A stretch of 64,000 bases of DNA from Roseiconus nitratireducens (lineage in GTDB: Bacteria; Planctomycetota; Planctomycetia; Pirellulales; Pirellulaceae): the NCBI RefSeq assembly GCF_008629675.1, contig NZ_VWOX01000019.1, forward strand, positions 1 through 64,000. The letters are read 5' to 3'. The position numbers and the translations under genes are program-made. Positions 43,910 to 52,157 of this stretch are shown here, piece by piece. Position 1 is the first letter of the stretch. Every line of letters starts with the position of its first letter. The notes beneath the pieces were generated by a model. That model saw only the letters and a list, made by a program, of their open reading frames with translations. It made no database searches and was not told the origin of the DNA.

Positions 43910-44914
43910 ATGACCACCGTTCAAGCCTATGCCGCCAAGGCCGCCGAAGCGGAGTTGGAACCGTATGAGTATGAAGCACCGAATCTCGGGCCCGACGACG
44001 TCGAAATCGATGTCGAATCGTGTGGCATCTGTCACAGCGACCTGTCAATGTTGGACAACGAATGGGGCATGACCGAGTACCCATTCGTTGGCGGTCACGA
44101 AGTCGTGGGACGGGTGGCTCAGATTGGAGAACATGTCCCGGCGTTGCAAGTGGGAGACCGGGTGGGATTGGGGTGGAGCAGTCGGAGTTGCATGCACTGT
44201 GACCAATGCCTGGCGGGGGACCACAATCTGTGCCCATCGGTGGAAGGAACGATCACCCATCAGCACGGTGGATTTGCGAACAAAGTCCGCTGCCACTGGG
44301 GTTGGGCAACAAAGATTCCCGACGGCGTCGACGCACTTTCCGCGGGCCCGCTGTTTTGTGGCGGGTTGACCGTCTTCAATCCCCTGGTCCAAATGAACCT
44401 GTCACCGACATCGCGTGTGGGGGTGGTGGGAATCGGCGGATTGGGGCACATGGCACTCATGTTTCTCGACGCGTGGGGATGTGAAGTGACCGCGATCTCC
44501 CGCACCCGCTCGAAGGAGTCGGAAGCCCGCGAACTGGGCGCCGATGATTTCGTCGCGACATCCGAAGACGATGCGCTGGCCCAGCAGTCCGGGCGATTCG
44601 ATCTGATCCTCAACACGACCAACGCGAATCTGCCATGGGATGCGTACATCCAAACGCTGGCACCACGCGGCGTTTTGCACACCGTCGGGGCGGCGCCCAA
44701 GGTCGAAGCGACGGTGTTCCCGATGATCATGGGGCAACGATCTTTATCCTCGTCACCGACCGGCAGCATTGCGACAACGCGACTGATGTTGGACTTTGTC
44801 GCCCGGCACCACATCAAGCCGATGACGGAAGTGTTCCCAATGACACAGATCAATGACGCCATGGACAAGCTTCGCCACGGCTCTCCCCGGTACCGGATCG
44901 TGCTCACCCGCTAG
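43910..44914 (+). CDS. zinc-dependent alcohol dehydrogenase, cinnamyl/YahK-like
   Basis: A 334-aa medium-chain dehydrogenase. Catalytic-zinc residues are Cys38 (CGICHSD) and His63 (GGHEVVG), with a third cysteine in FCGGLTVFNPL. Structural-zinc cysteines are 94, 97, 100 and 108. The nucleotide motif is GIGGLGHMALMF, followed by ISRTRSKE, which favours NADP(H). The pattern is that of the cinnamyl-alcohol/YahK aldehyde-reductase group. ATG 43910 has GAGG upstream. It may be the last gene of the esterase-SDR-ADH unit. Confidence 0.92.
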   Translation: MTTVQAYAAKAAEAELEPYEYEAPNLGPDDVEIDVESCGICHSDLSMLDNEWGMTEYPFVGGHEVVGRVAQIGEHVPALQVGDRVGLGWSSRSCMHCDQCLAGDHNLCPSVEGTITHQHGGFANKVRCHWGWATKIPDGVDALSAGPLFCGGLTVFNPLVQMNLSPTSRVGVVGIGGLGHMALMFLDAWGCEVTAISRTRSKESEARELGADDFVATSEDDALAQQSGRFDLILNTTNANLPWDAYIQTLAPRGVLHTVGAAPKVEATVFPMIMGQRSLSSSPTGSIATTRLMLDFVARHHIKPMTEVFPMTQINDAMDKLRHGSPRYRIVLTR

Positions 44915-45119
44915 CTGCGATTTGGAAGCGTGCAGCTTGGAAAGCATCATGTTGATCGTTCGACGCTCTGCGGGTGTGGGCGGAGCGGATTGGCATTGAA
45001 AATGCACCTGATATTAAGATCTCAAAGAAACGGACCCTTCGGCCGAGAACCGGTGTCAAACGCAACGGTCATCCGCCGGGCGGCTCTGGATTCTCACACA
45101 ACGCATCAGAGAGCCTGTC

Positions 45120-45551
45120 ATGGAAAGCAAAGCAGCAGCCGTTTGGAATGGAAGCCTGAAAGACGGCAAGGGAGAGTTGAAAACGGACAGCAGTGTTCTT
45201 CGCGGCGCGCCCTACAGCTTCAAATCACGTTTTGAAGGTGGTGACGGGACGACGCCGGAAGAGCTGATCGCCGCAGCGCACGCAGGGTGTTTTTCGATGG
45301 CGCTGTCCATGATCTTGGGCGAGTCCGAGCTGACGGCGAAACAGATCGAAACGGAGGCCACCGTCACACTGGAAAAGAAGGACGGTGGTTTCGCGATCAC
45401 CCGGGTGCATCTGGACGTCAACGCCATCGTCCCCGGGGCCCAGCCGGAGGCCTTTGAACAGGCTGCGAGCACAGCCAAAGAAAACTGCCCCGTGTCCAAA
45501 TTGCTCAATGCCGAGATCTCAATGACGGCCCGCCTGACCGACATCGGATAG
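45120..45551 (+). CDS. osmC: OsmC-family peroxiredoxin
   Basis: A 143-aa OsmC protein. The redox cysteines are Cys57 (AHAGCFSMALS) and Cys123 (KENCPVSKLL), and the Glu of TPEELIAAAHAGC is conserved. It reduces organic hydroperoxides with thiols and is often induced by osmotic or stationary-phase stress. The length is typical. It starts with ATG 45120 and is monocistronic, with a gap of about 205 bases before it and repeats after it. Confidence 0.95.
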   Translation: MESKAAAVWNGSLKDGKGELKTDSSVLRGAPYSFKSRFEGGDGTTPEELIAAAHAGCFSMALSMILGESELTAKQIETEATVTLEKKDGGFAITRVHLDVNAIVPGAQPEAFEQAASTAKENCPVSKLLNAEISMTARLTDIG

Positions 45552-45582
45552 AAGCTGTCGGTATTTTCGAAACACGTTCCCC

Positions 45583-45718
45583 GTAGCCGCCGTCACGAAA
45601 CGGCGGACCCACATTCCCAGTAGCTGCCGTCACCAGACGGCGGACTCGACGCTTTCGTACCTGCCGTCACCAGACGGCGGAGTGCGCTTTCGTAGCTGCC
45701 GTCGCCAGACGGCGGAAT
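45583..45718. repeat. GCCGTCxCCAGACGGC repeat array
   Basis: Four units of about 33-38 bases contain TAGC(C/T)GCCGTC, a short loop and GACGGCGGA: near 45583, 45621, 45660 and 45693. The first unit is divergent (GCCGTCACGAAACGGC). Each folds into a six-base-pair stem GCCGTC/GACGGC. The same core is at the left edge of the window and in the 38851-39100 array. It lies downstream of the osmC gene. Confidence 0.85.
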
Positions 45719-45819
45719 CCACGTTCCCCGTATCCGAACCCACTCGTTGTAGAATGCAGTTCGTGCGGCTCATCGCACTGCAAGTCTCGGTGTTTTCGCT
45801 TGAGAGGGGTGACGTCCAG

Positions 45820-46263
45820 CTATGAGAGATCCGGGGCCTTGATGGGGGATCGTCCGGCGCGTGCCCGAATCCAGTTGATGGATCGATAGACCGGTGGGCG
45901 TGAGACCAGAAATCGTTCCAAGCGATACTTGCCCGGGAAATTGGTCAACGACATTCCGATCAGGATGCTCAAGATCCCTTGCCCGGGCAGAACCAACATG
46001 GCGATTCCCAACAGAATCATGACCACGCCAGCGACGTTCTTTGCAATCAGCCACCCGTAGTACAACACGGCCGCAGCCCCTTGCGGCGGATCGGGATGGC
46101 GGCGCCTGTGACAGAAATATTCGGCGGGCAACCGAACGATGATGGCGGGGATCGCCAGCAGGGTGATCACGAACGTTGCGACTGAAGCGGCCACCAGCCA
46201 CCAAAGCAACGTTTCATTCATCTCTTGCCAGATCATTCGGTCGGGCCCGTTGGTCACCGTCAT
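45820..46263 (-). CDS. PGPGW-type transmembrane protein
   Basis: A 147-aa protein with a membrane segment near the N-terminus (WWLVAASVATFVITLLAIPAI), a basic loop, and the PGPGW-type second half: AGVVMILLGIAMLVLPGQGILSILIGM (membrane hairpin), followed by FPGKYRLERFLVSRPPVYRSINWIRARAG. Members are predicted inner-membrane proteins of unknown function. The ATG at 46263 has AGG seven bases upstream; in-frame ATGs at 46236 and 46221 are alternatives. Confidence 0.82.
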   Translation of the reverse strand: MTVTNGPDRMIWQEMNETLLWWLVAASVATFVITLLAIPAIIVRLPAEYFCHRRRHPDPPQGAAAVLYYGWLIAKNVAGVVMILLGIAMLVLPGQGILSILIGMSLTNFPGKYRLERFLVSRPPVYRSINWIRARAGRSPIKAPDLS

Positions 46264-46548
46264 CGCCTACCTGTTCGTGGGACCGGAATCCTGACAGATT
46301 CGATTGCCAGGATCCAGCCCGCCACGATGTGCCATGCGATCGGCCGAGAACTTTGACCCGTGTTGTTGGCGGATTTCCGAGATCCTCAGCGTGAATTACT
46401 TTCAGCGTCGCAGCCGGCAATTGGTATCCTAGGGAGATCGGATCACGGGACTTGTTGGTGCGGCCATCAGCTAGCAGCTCCAGACCCGTCGTCCGCCGGA
46501 ACCTCCCGCCTTGAGACTGCTTAACAACCCACCGATCTCCGCAGCCCC

Positions 46549-47511
46549 ATGAAACGTTCCCTTGATCGCCGAAGATTTGCCCTGCAAAGTTCCGCACTCC
46601 TTGGTGCAGGCAGCTGGCTGGCCGCCCGCAGCAGTTGGGCGGAAGAACACGACATTGCCAACAAACGATTGGTACTACTGGGTCTGAACGCGCTCGCGAG
46701 GGCGGCGGACATGAACTACTTTGCGGACGGCCATCGCGGTGCCGCGATGGTTTCGGCGCACTTGCTGTGCGTTGACAACCAGTTGGAGGATGCCGCCGCG
46801 GCAAGAATTGTCGAACTGTTCGACTTGAACTGGGCTTCGACCAAGCTTTGTCAGACATTTCCGGAAGCCGACCCCGATCCAGACGCGATCGACAAAATCG
46901 GTGCGGCGCTGATGGATGGCGGACAGGTACTGCGTGAAGTCGGTCATAACGCAATCTTTGCCATGCTCGCGATCAAAGGGTTTCGGATTTTGCCCGAAGC
47001 AGCGACCCCGGAGCGAGTCCAGGGGATTTGTCGTTTGATCGGCTCGTTCAAGCCATGGCGCGATGTGGACCCGGCGTCGGACGTTGATCCGCCGCCGTTT
47101 ACGGACGCCGAAGCAGCGTCACGCTACATCCTGAATGAAGCGAGCGATGCGATTGACCGGTTTGTCGGTTTCGGGCAAGGTTTCGCAGGGCACATGCTGA
47201 CGTTTGGGCAGTCCTTGGTCGAAATGGCGGCGATGGGTGATGTCGAATGGGCCGAGGGATGCCGAACGGCGTTCCGAAAGTATGTGACGGTGACGCGACA
47301 AGGCCCCTCGCCGGACGACCGAAAGATCGCCGACCACCGACCGAGCCCGCTTCGTCCCGTCGACGCCGACTACTGGAAGCGGCGCGGCGATCACGCTCTC
47401 GGCATCGGACACGTCTTCAAGTATCCCTATGGCTACTACGACTTGATGCGTCGCGCAAATGACCCGTCGCTGGCTGAGCAGCTTGATGCAAAAGCCTATC
47501 ACGTGTTTTGA
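46549..47511 (+). CDS. Tat-exported protein of unknown function
   Basis: A 320-aa protein with a clear twin-arginine signal (SLDRRRFALQSSALLGAGSWLA, core RRRFALQ). The mature part is mostly helical and hydrophilic, with notable His and Cys residues (GHRGAAMVSAHLLCVDN, QVLREVGHNAIFAML) but no motif I recognise. Its export in folded form suggests a bound cofactor or assembly with another Tat protein. The gene stands alone, with about 285 bases upstream. It may be planctomycete-specific. Confidence 0.75.
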   Translation: MKRSLDRRRFALQSSALLGAGSWLAARSSWAEEHDIANKRLVLLGLNALARAADMNYFADGHRGAAMVSAHLLCVDNQLEDAAAARIVELFDLNWASTKLCQTFPEADPDPDAIDKIGAALMDGGQVLREVGHNAIFAMLAIKGFRILPEAATPERVQGICRLIGSFKPWRDVDPASDVDPPPFTDAEAASRYILNEASDAIDRFVGFGQGFAGHMLTFGQSLVEMAAMGDVEWAEGCRTAFRKYVTVTRQGPSPDDRKIADHRPSPLRPVDADYWKRRGDHALGIGHVFKYPYGYYDLMRRANDPSLAEQLDAKAYHVF

Positions 47512-47626
47512 TTCTGTAGCGCCGCCGTTTCCGTCGGCTCACGCCGACGGCAGGGGGCTGCCGTCGCTTCGCGACTGGGGCCCCGTAGGTCAGTTCCCGT
47601 AGGTCAGGCTGTGCCTGACGACGGAT
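47512..47626. repeat. GC-rich palindromic stretch between convergent genes
   Basis: Contains CCGTCGGCTCACGCCGACGG (stem CCGTCGGC/GCCGACGG), CGTCGCTTCGCGACG, and a duplication of CCCGTAGGTCAG (47581 and 47597). These lie between the 3' ends of two convergent genes and may end transcription in both directions; no T-run is present. Confidence 0.6.
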
Positions 47627-48007
47627 CTAACCGCCGCCCGCGAATGCGAGTGCCCACAAGGCACGGAGTGACAGTATCAAGAACGTTAACACCGTCCCGC
47701 AAAGAAAATTACCGAGCGACCAGATCGTGCAGCGACCGACGGCGGAGCGGGAGAATTCCCACGGGGCCAGTCCGACAAAGCAGAGCGCCAGCAGCAGCAC
47801 ATTGGTTGCCAAGGCAACCACTCCGACGAAGACGATCTCCGAGGTCGGTGAACGCACCGGGCCCAGCGAAGCAATCAGCAACAGCGATACCACCAGGGTG
47901 ACGGCCAGGTAGTAGATATCAATCTCCGGCAGCAACCATTCCAGCAGGTGCTTGCGTGATTCTCGCGGTGGTTCCGGTGAGTCTCTGTCGGATCGGTTGT
48001 CATCCAT
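47627..48007 (-). CDS. small multi-pass membrane protein
   Basis: A 126-aa protein with a charged N-terminal tail (DDNRSDRDSPEPPRESRKHLL) and three to four membrane segments (YYLAVTLVVSLLLIASLGPV, IVFVGVVALATNVLLLALCFVG, LGNFLCGTVLTFLILSLRALWALAF). No family is recognised. ATG 48007 is chosen over an in-frame start at 48043. It is divergent from the rlmA-like gene. Confidence 0.68.
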   Translation of the reverse strand: MDDNRSDRDSPEPPRESRKHLLEWLLPEIDIYYLAVTLVVSLLLIASLGPVRSPTSEIVFVGVVALATNVLLLALCFVGLAPWEFSRSAVGRCTIWSLGNFLCGTVLTFLILSLRALWALAFAGGG

Positions 48008-48184
48008 CGTGAACGCTTGGGGTTTGCCTGAGAGTCCCGGCAAGACACGACCGGAATGAGGCTGGTGTGGACAAGATTGTACACCGAGTGCTCGGTCGAC
48101 CGCGTCGGGCCAGTGTCCTGATGGATGTCCATCCCGTTCGTGGGCACTCTGTCGCCGTCAGAGCCCAATCGGTATGCTGCGCCG

Positions 48185-49021
48185 ATGTTTCCCCTGCAAT
48201 GTACCGTCCGGCGATGCTGCGAGCTGCTGCAGCTGAAAGAGTCCAGTCTGGTGTGCGCAGCCGGACACCATTTTGACCGGGCGAAAGGCGGGTACTGGAA
48301 TTTGCTTCAACCACAGGATCGCAAATCACGCGACCCGGGTGACCCCGAGGAAGCCGTGATGGCCAGGCATCGGTGGCTGCAACGAGGCCACATGGAAGGG
48401 CTGGTGGAATCGCTTCTCCCCTGGGTAGCGGCAGGAACCAATTCCGATGGCGATGCGCCACCCGTCACCTTGGATCTGGGATGTGGCGAAGGTTCGTTCG
48501 GAGAGGCTTTGTTTGCTGAGCAGGCGTCGGGGTTTTGCGGGATCGACCTGTCGAAACGGGCAATCAAATTGGCCGCCCGCCGCTGGCCGGAGGCAACTTG
48601 GGTTCTGGCCAATGCAGACCGCACGCTTCCCGCGGCGGACGGCAGTGTCGATCGTTTGCTCTCCCTGTTCGGTCGCCGACCCGTCGTGGAGATGGCGCGT
48701 GTGCTCGCCCCCGCCGGTCGATGTGTGGTGGCCGTACCGGCCGAGAACGACCTGATCGAACTGCGTGAACAAGTTCAACAAGCAGGTCATCGACGCAGCC
48801 GTTGGCAGCGGGTGGTGGAATCGATGGCCGAGGTGAACTTGGAATTCATTGAACACAAGAACTGGCACCATCGCGTCCGGCTTGTGCCGGATGCGATTCA
48901 GGACGCCCTGGCGATGACTTATCGCGGCCAACGGCACTCGCAGCAATCTCGCATGAGATTCGAAGATCCGGTCGACGTGACTTTGGCAGCGGATTTGCTG
49001 TGTTTCCAGCGGCCGAGCTGA
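48185..49021 (+). CDS. rlmA: 23S rRNA (guanine) methyltransferase RlmA-like
   Basis: A 278-aa protein with the RlmA plan. The N-terminal zinc-finger-like part has Cys6, Cys11/12, Cys24 and His28, followed by the family motif HHFDRAKGGYWNLLQPQDRKSRDPGD and the helix ARHRWLQRGHMEGLVESL. The SAM domain has motif I LDLGCGEGSFGEAL and then GIDLSKRAIKLAARRWP, with LLSLFGRRPVVEMARVLAPAG as the post-motif region. RlmA enzymes methylate N1 of G745 or G748 in 23S rRNA, the latter being linked to macrolide response. ATG 48185 is used; a start at 48125 is possible. The Cys spacing is looser than in E. coli. Confidence 0.85.
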   Translation: MFPLQCTVRRCCELLQLKESSLVCAAGHHFDRAKGGYWNLLQPQDRKSRDPGDPEEAVMARHRWLQRGHMEGLVESLLPWVAAGTNSDGDAPPVTLDLGCGEGSFGEALFAEQASGFCGIDLSKRAIKLAARRWPEATWVLANADRTLPAADGSVDRLLSLFGRRPVVEMARVLAPAGRCVVAVPAENDLIELREQVQQAGHRRSRWQRVVESMAEVNLEFIEHKNWHHRVRLVPDAIQDALAMTYRGQRHSQQSRMRFEDPVDVTLAADLLCFQRPS

Positions 49022-49030
49022 CGGCCAACT

Positions 49031-49080
49031 GATTTCTCGATCTTCGCCTTTCACTCCGTGAAAGGTGCGTTCATTCCCTC
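49031..49080. repeat. CTTTCACTCCGTGAAAG dispersed repeat, copy 1
   Basis: CTTTCAC, TCC, GTGAAAG forms a seven-base-pair hairpin, in the context GATTTCTCGATCTTCGCC and TGCGTTCATTCCCTC. It begins ten bases after the rlmA-like gene. Copies 2 and 3 are at 49683-49730 and 54020-54070. Confidence 0.8.
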
Positions 49081-49270
49081 CACGGGGCTACTTCAGGATC
49101 AATGATCAGGCTCGCAAGTCACGGGATGAATGTTGTTACCTTGAATTCACGCTGGCCAGCGAAATTGTGAATTCTTTGGGCGAGGGGGCGACCCGGGGAC
49201 TCACCAGTCACGTCCCCCTCGTTTAGATCCACGGACCCTTACACAAGATTGGCGAAGTCAGAAACGAAAC

Positions 49271-49663
49271 ATGAATGCGATTTCAAACTTCCTCTCCGCA
49301 TCAACCTATGCGGTGGCCGGAGCCTCCCAGCGGCAACACAAATATGGCAACAAGATCTTTCGCGCCTTGATCGAAAGCGGACGCGAGACTTATCCGCTGA
49401 ACCCGGCGGTCGAAATAATCGAAGGGCATCCTGCGTACCAGCGGATCGCGGATCTTCCCCAGACACCTGAATCACTGTCGATCGTGACGCCGCCAGAAGT
49501 CACTCGCCGACTCGTTGCCGATGCAATCGAAGCCGGAATCAAACACATCTGGATGCAACCCGGCGCAGAAGATGCCCAGGCGAGCCGTTCCGCTCGAGAC
49601 GCCGGATTGACCGTGATCGATGACGGAAGCTGCGTGCTGGTCGCACTTTCGCTGCAGCACTGA
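49271..49663 (+). CDS. CoA-binding protein (YccU-like)
   Basis: A 130-aa single Rossmann-fold protein. The nucleotide-binding start is AVAGASQRQHKYGNKIFRAL, followed by YPLNPAVEIIEGHPAYQRIADLP, SIVTPPEVTRRLVADAIEAGIKHIWMQPGAED and VIDDGSCVLVAL. The family (CoA_binding_2) is widespread and poorly understood; members may sense CoA or acyl-CoA. The fold is complete. No operon partner, and hairpin repeats of the same family follow both this gene and its upstream neighbour. Confidence 0.9.
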   Translation: MNAISNFLSASTYAVAGASQRQHKYGNKIFRALIESGRETYPLNPAVEIIEGHPAYQRIADLPQTPESLSIVTPPEVTRRLVADAIEAGIKHIWMQPGAEDAQASRSARDAGLTVIDDGSCVLVALSLQH

Positions 49664-49682
49664 ACGGTGGTTCATCGCCAAT

Positions 49683-49730
49683 TGATTCTCGATTGTCGCC
49701 TTTCACTCCGTGAAAGCTGCGTTCATTTCA
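49683..49730. repeat. CTTTCACTCCGTGAAAG dispersed repeat, copy 2
   Basis: The same hairpin with flanks GATTCTCGATTGTCGCC and CTGCGTTCATTTC. It begins about 20 bases after the CoA-binding gene. Confidence 0.8.
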
Positions 49731-49780
49731 GCAGCTCTTGCAGAGCACACTTTCCAAAGTCCAACGGACACCTAGCCGGC

Positions 49781-49893
49781 CAGCGCCCCTTTCAATCAAA
49801 AACACCTGGAATTGCCGTGCAATGAGCGGCAAGGCGTTAGCCGCCGGTTGAGGCGAGAAAACCCGCGGCTTACCAAAAGCGGCGCTGTCCACC
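49781..49893 (+). repeat. 115-bp dispersed element, copy 3
   Basis: This copy begins CAGCGCCCCTTTCAATCAAA and ends AAAAGCGGCGCTGTCC, so CAGCGCC and GGCGCTG are perfect seven-base terminal inverted repeats. The inside contains CCGTGCAATGAGCGGCAAGG and CGTTAGCCGCCGGTTGAGG, nearly identical to copy 1. It ends at the 3' end of the acetyltransferase gene. Confidence 0.82.
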
Positions 49894-50486
49894 TAAGCAC
49901 CATCGGCCTCTTCACTCCGGCGGTCCGCCGGGTTCAACGCCCGGATGATTCGCGCGGGATTGCCGGCAGCCAACACGCCCGCCGGAAGATCACGCGTGAC
50001 AACACTGCCTGCTCCGATCACCGTTCCCGGACCAATGGTCACGCCGGGACAGACGACAACGCGGCCGCCGAGCCAGACATCTGAACCGATCGTCACCGGT
50101 TTGCCAGATTCCTTCGACCGTCGTTGCAAGGCATCCAGGGGGTGGGTGGCGGTGTAAAGATGCACCCCCGGACCCAGCAAAACGTTGTCGCCCAGCCGAA
50201 CGGGGCACACGTCCAAGATCACGCAATCGAAGTTCAAGTAGACGCCGCGGCCGAAAAAGATGTTCTTGCCGTAATCGCAATGAAACGGCGGTTCCAGACC
50301 CACGGATTCGCCACCGGCGCCGAACAATTCGATCAGGAGACGACGCTGCTCCGTGTCCTTGCCCGGCTCCAGCTGGTTCAATTCGCGGCAGCGACGCCGG
50401 GCGATCAAACGCAGTTGCGACAACTGTGTGTCATTTGGATCATACAGCTGCCCGGCAATCATCTTTTGCCATTCCGATTCGGACAA
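49893..50486 (-). CDS. sugar/maltose O-acetyltransferase (Maa/NodL family)
   Basis: A 197-aa left-handed beta-helix acetyltransferase. The N-terminal Maa domain reads SESEWQKMIAGQLYDPNDTQL, followed by hexapeptide repeats with DYGKNIFFGRGVYLNFDCVI, LGPGVHLYTATHPLDALQR (catalytic His) and VWLGGRVVVCPGVTIGPGT. It acetylates sugars from acetyl-CoA. The start is TTG 50486, supported by GGGGAG seven bases upstream and by the Maa-type first residues. The frame stays open far upstream only as antisense to the sigma-factor gene. Confidence 0.92.
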   Translation of the reverse strand: MSESEWQKMIAGQLYDPNDTQLSQLRLIARRRCRELNQLEPGKDTEQRRLLIELFGAGGESVGLEPPFHCDYGKNIFFGRGVYLNFDCVILDVCPVRLGDNVLLGPGVHLYTATHPLDALQRRSKESGKPVTIGSDVWLGGRVVVCPGVTIGPGTVIGAGSVVTRDLPAGVLAAGNPARIIRALNPADRRSEEADGA

Positions 50487-50717
50487 GATGCGACTCCCCT
50501 TCGATGCAACCACTTCTAGAATGTAAAACGCTTTGCCAGGGCTCCGCCGGCCCGCACGCGTCGCAGTTTTGCGACGAACCGGGCCGCTGCTAGCGGAATC
50601 GTGATCCCTCCAGCCACGGCGATCGTCGCGTTCTCTCCGATGCGGGAAGCCTATCCGGCTGAACGCCGTTTCGACAGACCCTGCCACCCCTTCCACGCAC
50701 GTCCCGAGAACGAATGA

Positions 50718-52022
50718 ATGCGGCCGACTGAAAGCCAGGCGAACAGCGATCCCAATTTCGCGACGAAGATCTCCGAATGCCACGCTCAATACGCTTGCAA
50801 GGTCTTCGCAACGCTCGTCCGACTGCTCGGTGATTTTGATCTCGCTGAAGACGCGTTGCAGGAAGCGTTTGCAGCGGCCGCGGCACGCTGGCCGACCGAA
50901 GGGGTTCCGGAAAACCCCGCCGCATGGCTGATCTCCACCGGTAGGTTCAAAGCAATCGACCGGATTCGACGGGAGGCGAAACTGAGGGATTCTTCCGAAC
51001 AGATCGTCGCCAGGATCCAGCGGGTGGAACAGAGCAATCAGCAAAAATCGGAACAGGTGATTCAGGACGATCGTTTGCGGCTGATTTTCACCTGCTGTCA
51101 CCCGGCAATCGACCCCAAAGTCCAGATCCCGTTGACGCTGCGCGAAGTCTGTGGGTTGAGCACCGAGGAGATCGCAAGTGCGTACCTGTCCAGCCCATCC
51201 ACGATGGCACAAAGGATCGTGCGGGGAAAGAACAAGATTCGCGACGCCCGCATCCCGATTCGGGTGCCCGACCAAAGCGAACTCCCCGCACGGCTCGATG
51301 GTGTTCTCTCGGTCATCTATCTGATTTTCAACGAAGGGTATTCCGCGACTCGCGGTAAATCTCTCACGCGCGTCGAACTCTCCAGCGAAGCGATCCGTCT
51401 GTGTCGACTGCTGCTGGAACTCCACTCGGTTCCCGAAGCGATGGGTCTGCTCGCGTTGATGTTGCTGCATGAATCGCGACGCGATGCGCGAACCGACGAG
51501 AAGGGTGACCTGGTGTTGCTCGAAAACCAGGATCGGTCGCGTTGGGATCGCCAAATGATCGCGGAGGGAAAGCAACTGGTGGAATCGGCACTGCTGACGG
51601 GACAGGCCGGTGGGTACACAATTCAAGCCGCAATCTCCGCGGTCCATGCCGACGCTGCCACCGCCGAGGAAACCGATTGGCCACAGATCGTCGCGCTGTA
51701 CGATCTGCTCGTGGGCTCTGATCGCAATCCGGTCGTGGAACTGAACCGAGCCGTCGCGGTCGCGATGCGCGACGGACCCGCCGCCGGTTTGGAAATCATC
51801 GACCAGATTCTGGCACGTGGGGAACTGCAGCAATACGCCCTGGCGCATTCCGCACGGGGGGAACTGCTCCGTCGGATCGGCCAGCTCGATCAGGCGGCTC
51901 AGGCGTTTCGCACGGCTCGGACACTGACTCACGAACGATCGCAACAACGGTTTCTGGACGCCAAGCTGAACGATCTGTCGCGACAAGGACCGCAAGGAAC
52001 GGATCGCGCTGATGGATCCTGA
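50718..52022 (+). CDS. ECF42-like sigma factor with C-terminal repeat domain
   Basis: A 434-aa extracytoplasmic-function sigma factor with the ECF42 plan. Region 2 is at about 20-90 (LVRLLGDFDLAEDALQEAFAAAAARWP, AWLISTGRFKAIDRIRRE), region 4 at about 115-180 (CHPAIDPKVQIPLTLREVCGLSTEEIASAYL). The long C-terminal part (about 195-430) carries the DUF6596/TPR-like domain (VLSVIYLIFNEGYSAT, ALYDLLVGSDRNPVVELNRAVA, ALAHSARGELLRRIGQLDQA). ECF42 factors usually sit with a DGPF/YCII-like gene, which I do not see here. ATG 50718 is used. No anti-sigma gene is adjacent. Confidence 0.92.
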   Translation: MRPTESQANSDPNFATKISECHAQYACKVFATLVRLLGDFDLAEDALQEAFAAAAARWPTEGVPENPAAWLISTGRFKAIDRIRREAKLRDSSEQIVARIQRVEQSNQQKSEQVIQDDRLRLIFTCCHPAIDPKVQIPLTLREVCGLSTEEIASAYLSSPSTMAQRIVRGKNKIRDARIPIRVPDQSELPARLDGVLSVIYLIFNEGYSATRGKSLTRVELSSEAIRLCRLLLELHSVPEAMGLLALMLLHESRRDARTDEKGDLVLLENQDRSRWDRQMIAEGKQLVESALLTGQAGGYTIQAAISAVHADAATAEETDWPQIVALYDLLVGSDRNPVVELNRAVAVAMRDGPAAGLEIIDQILARGELQQYALAHSARGELLRRIGQLDQAAQAFRTARTLTHERSQQRFLDAKLNDLSRQGPQGTDRADGS

Positions 52023-52157
52023 CGCGATCGACTTTCATCGGTCCGATCCGCGGCAGTTTCTTGGAAGCACGGAGGAAGACGACCATCCCGCGGGGAGGTA
52101 AACTGACTTTGCGATCGGGTCGCCCTCCCGACGGACCGCGCAAGCGAGAGCGGATCG

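Noticed and set aside
50487..51995. Long upstream extension of the acetyltransferase frame to about 700 codons
   Set aside because: The extension is exactly antisense to the ECF42-like sigma gene. The acetyltransferase has its own start (TTG 50486) with GGGGAG.
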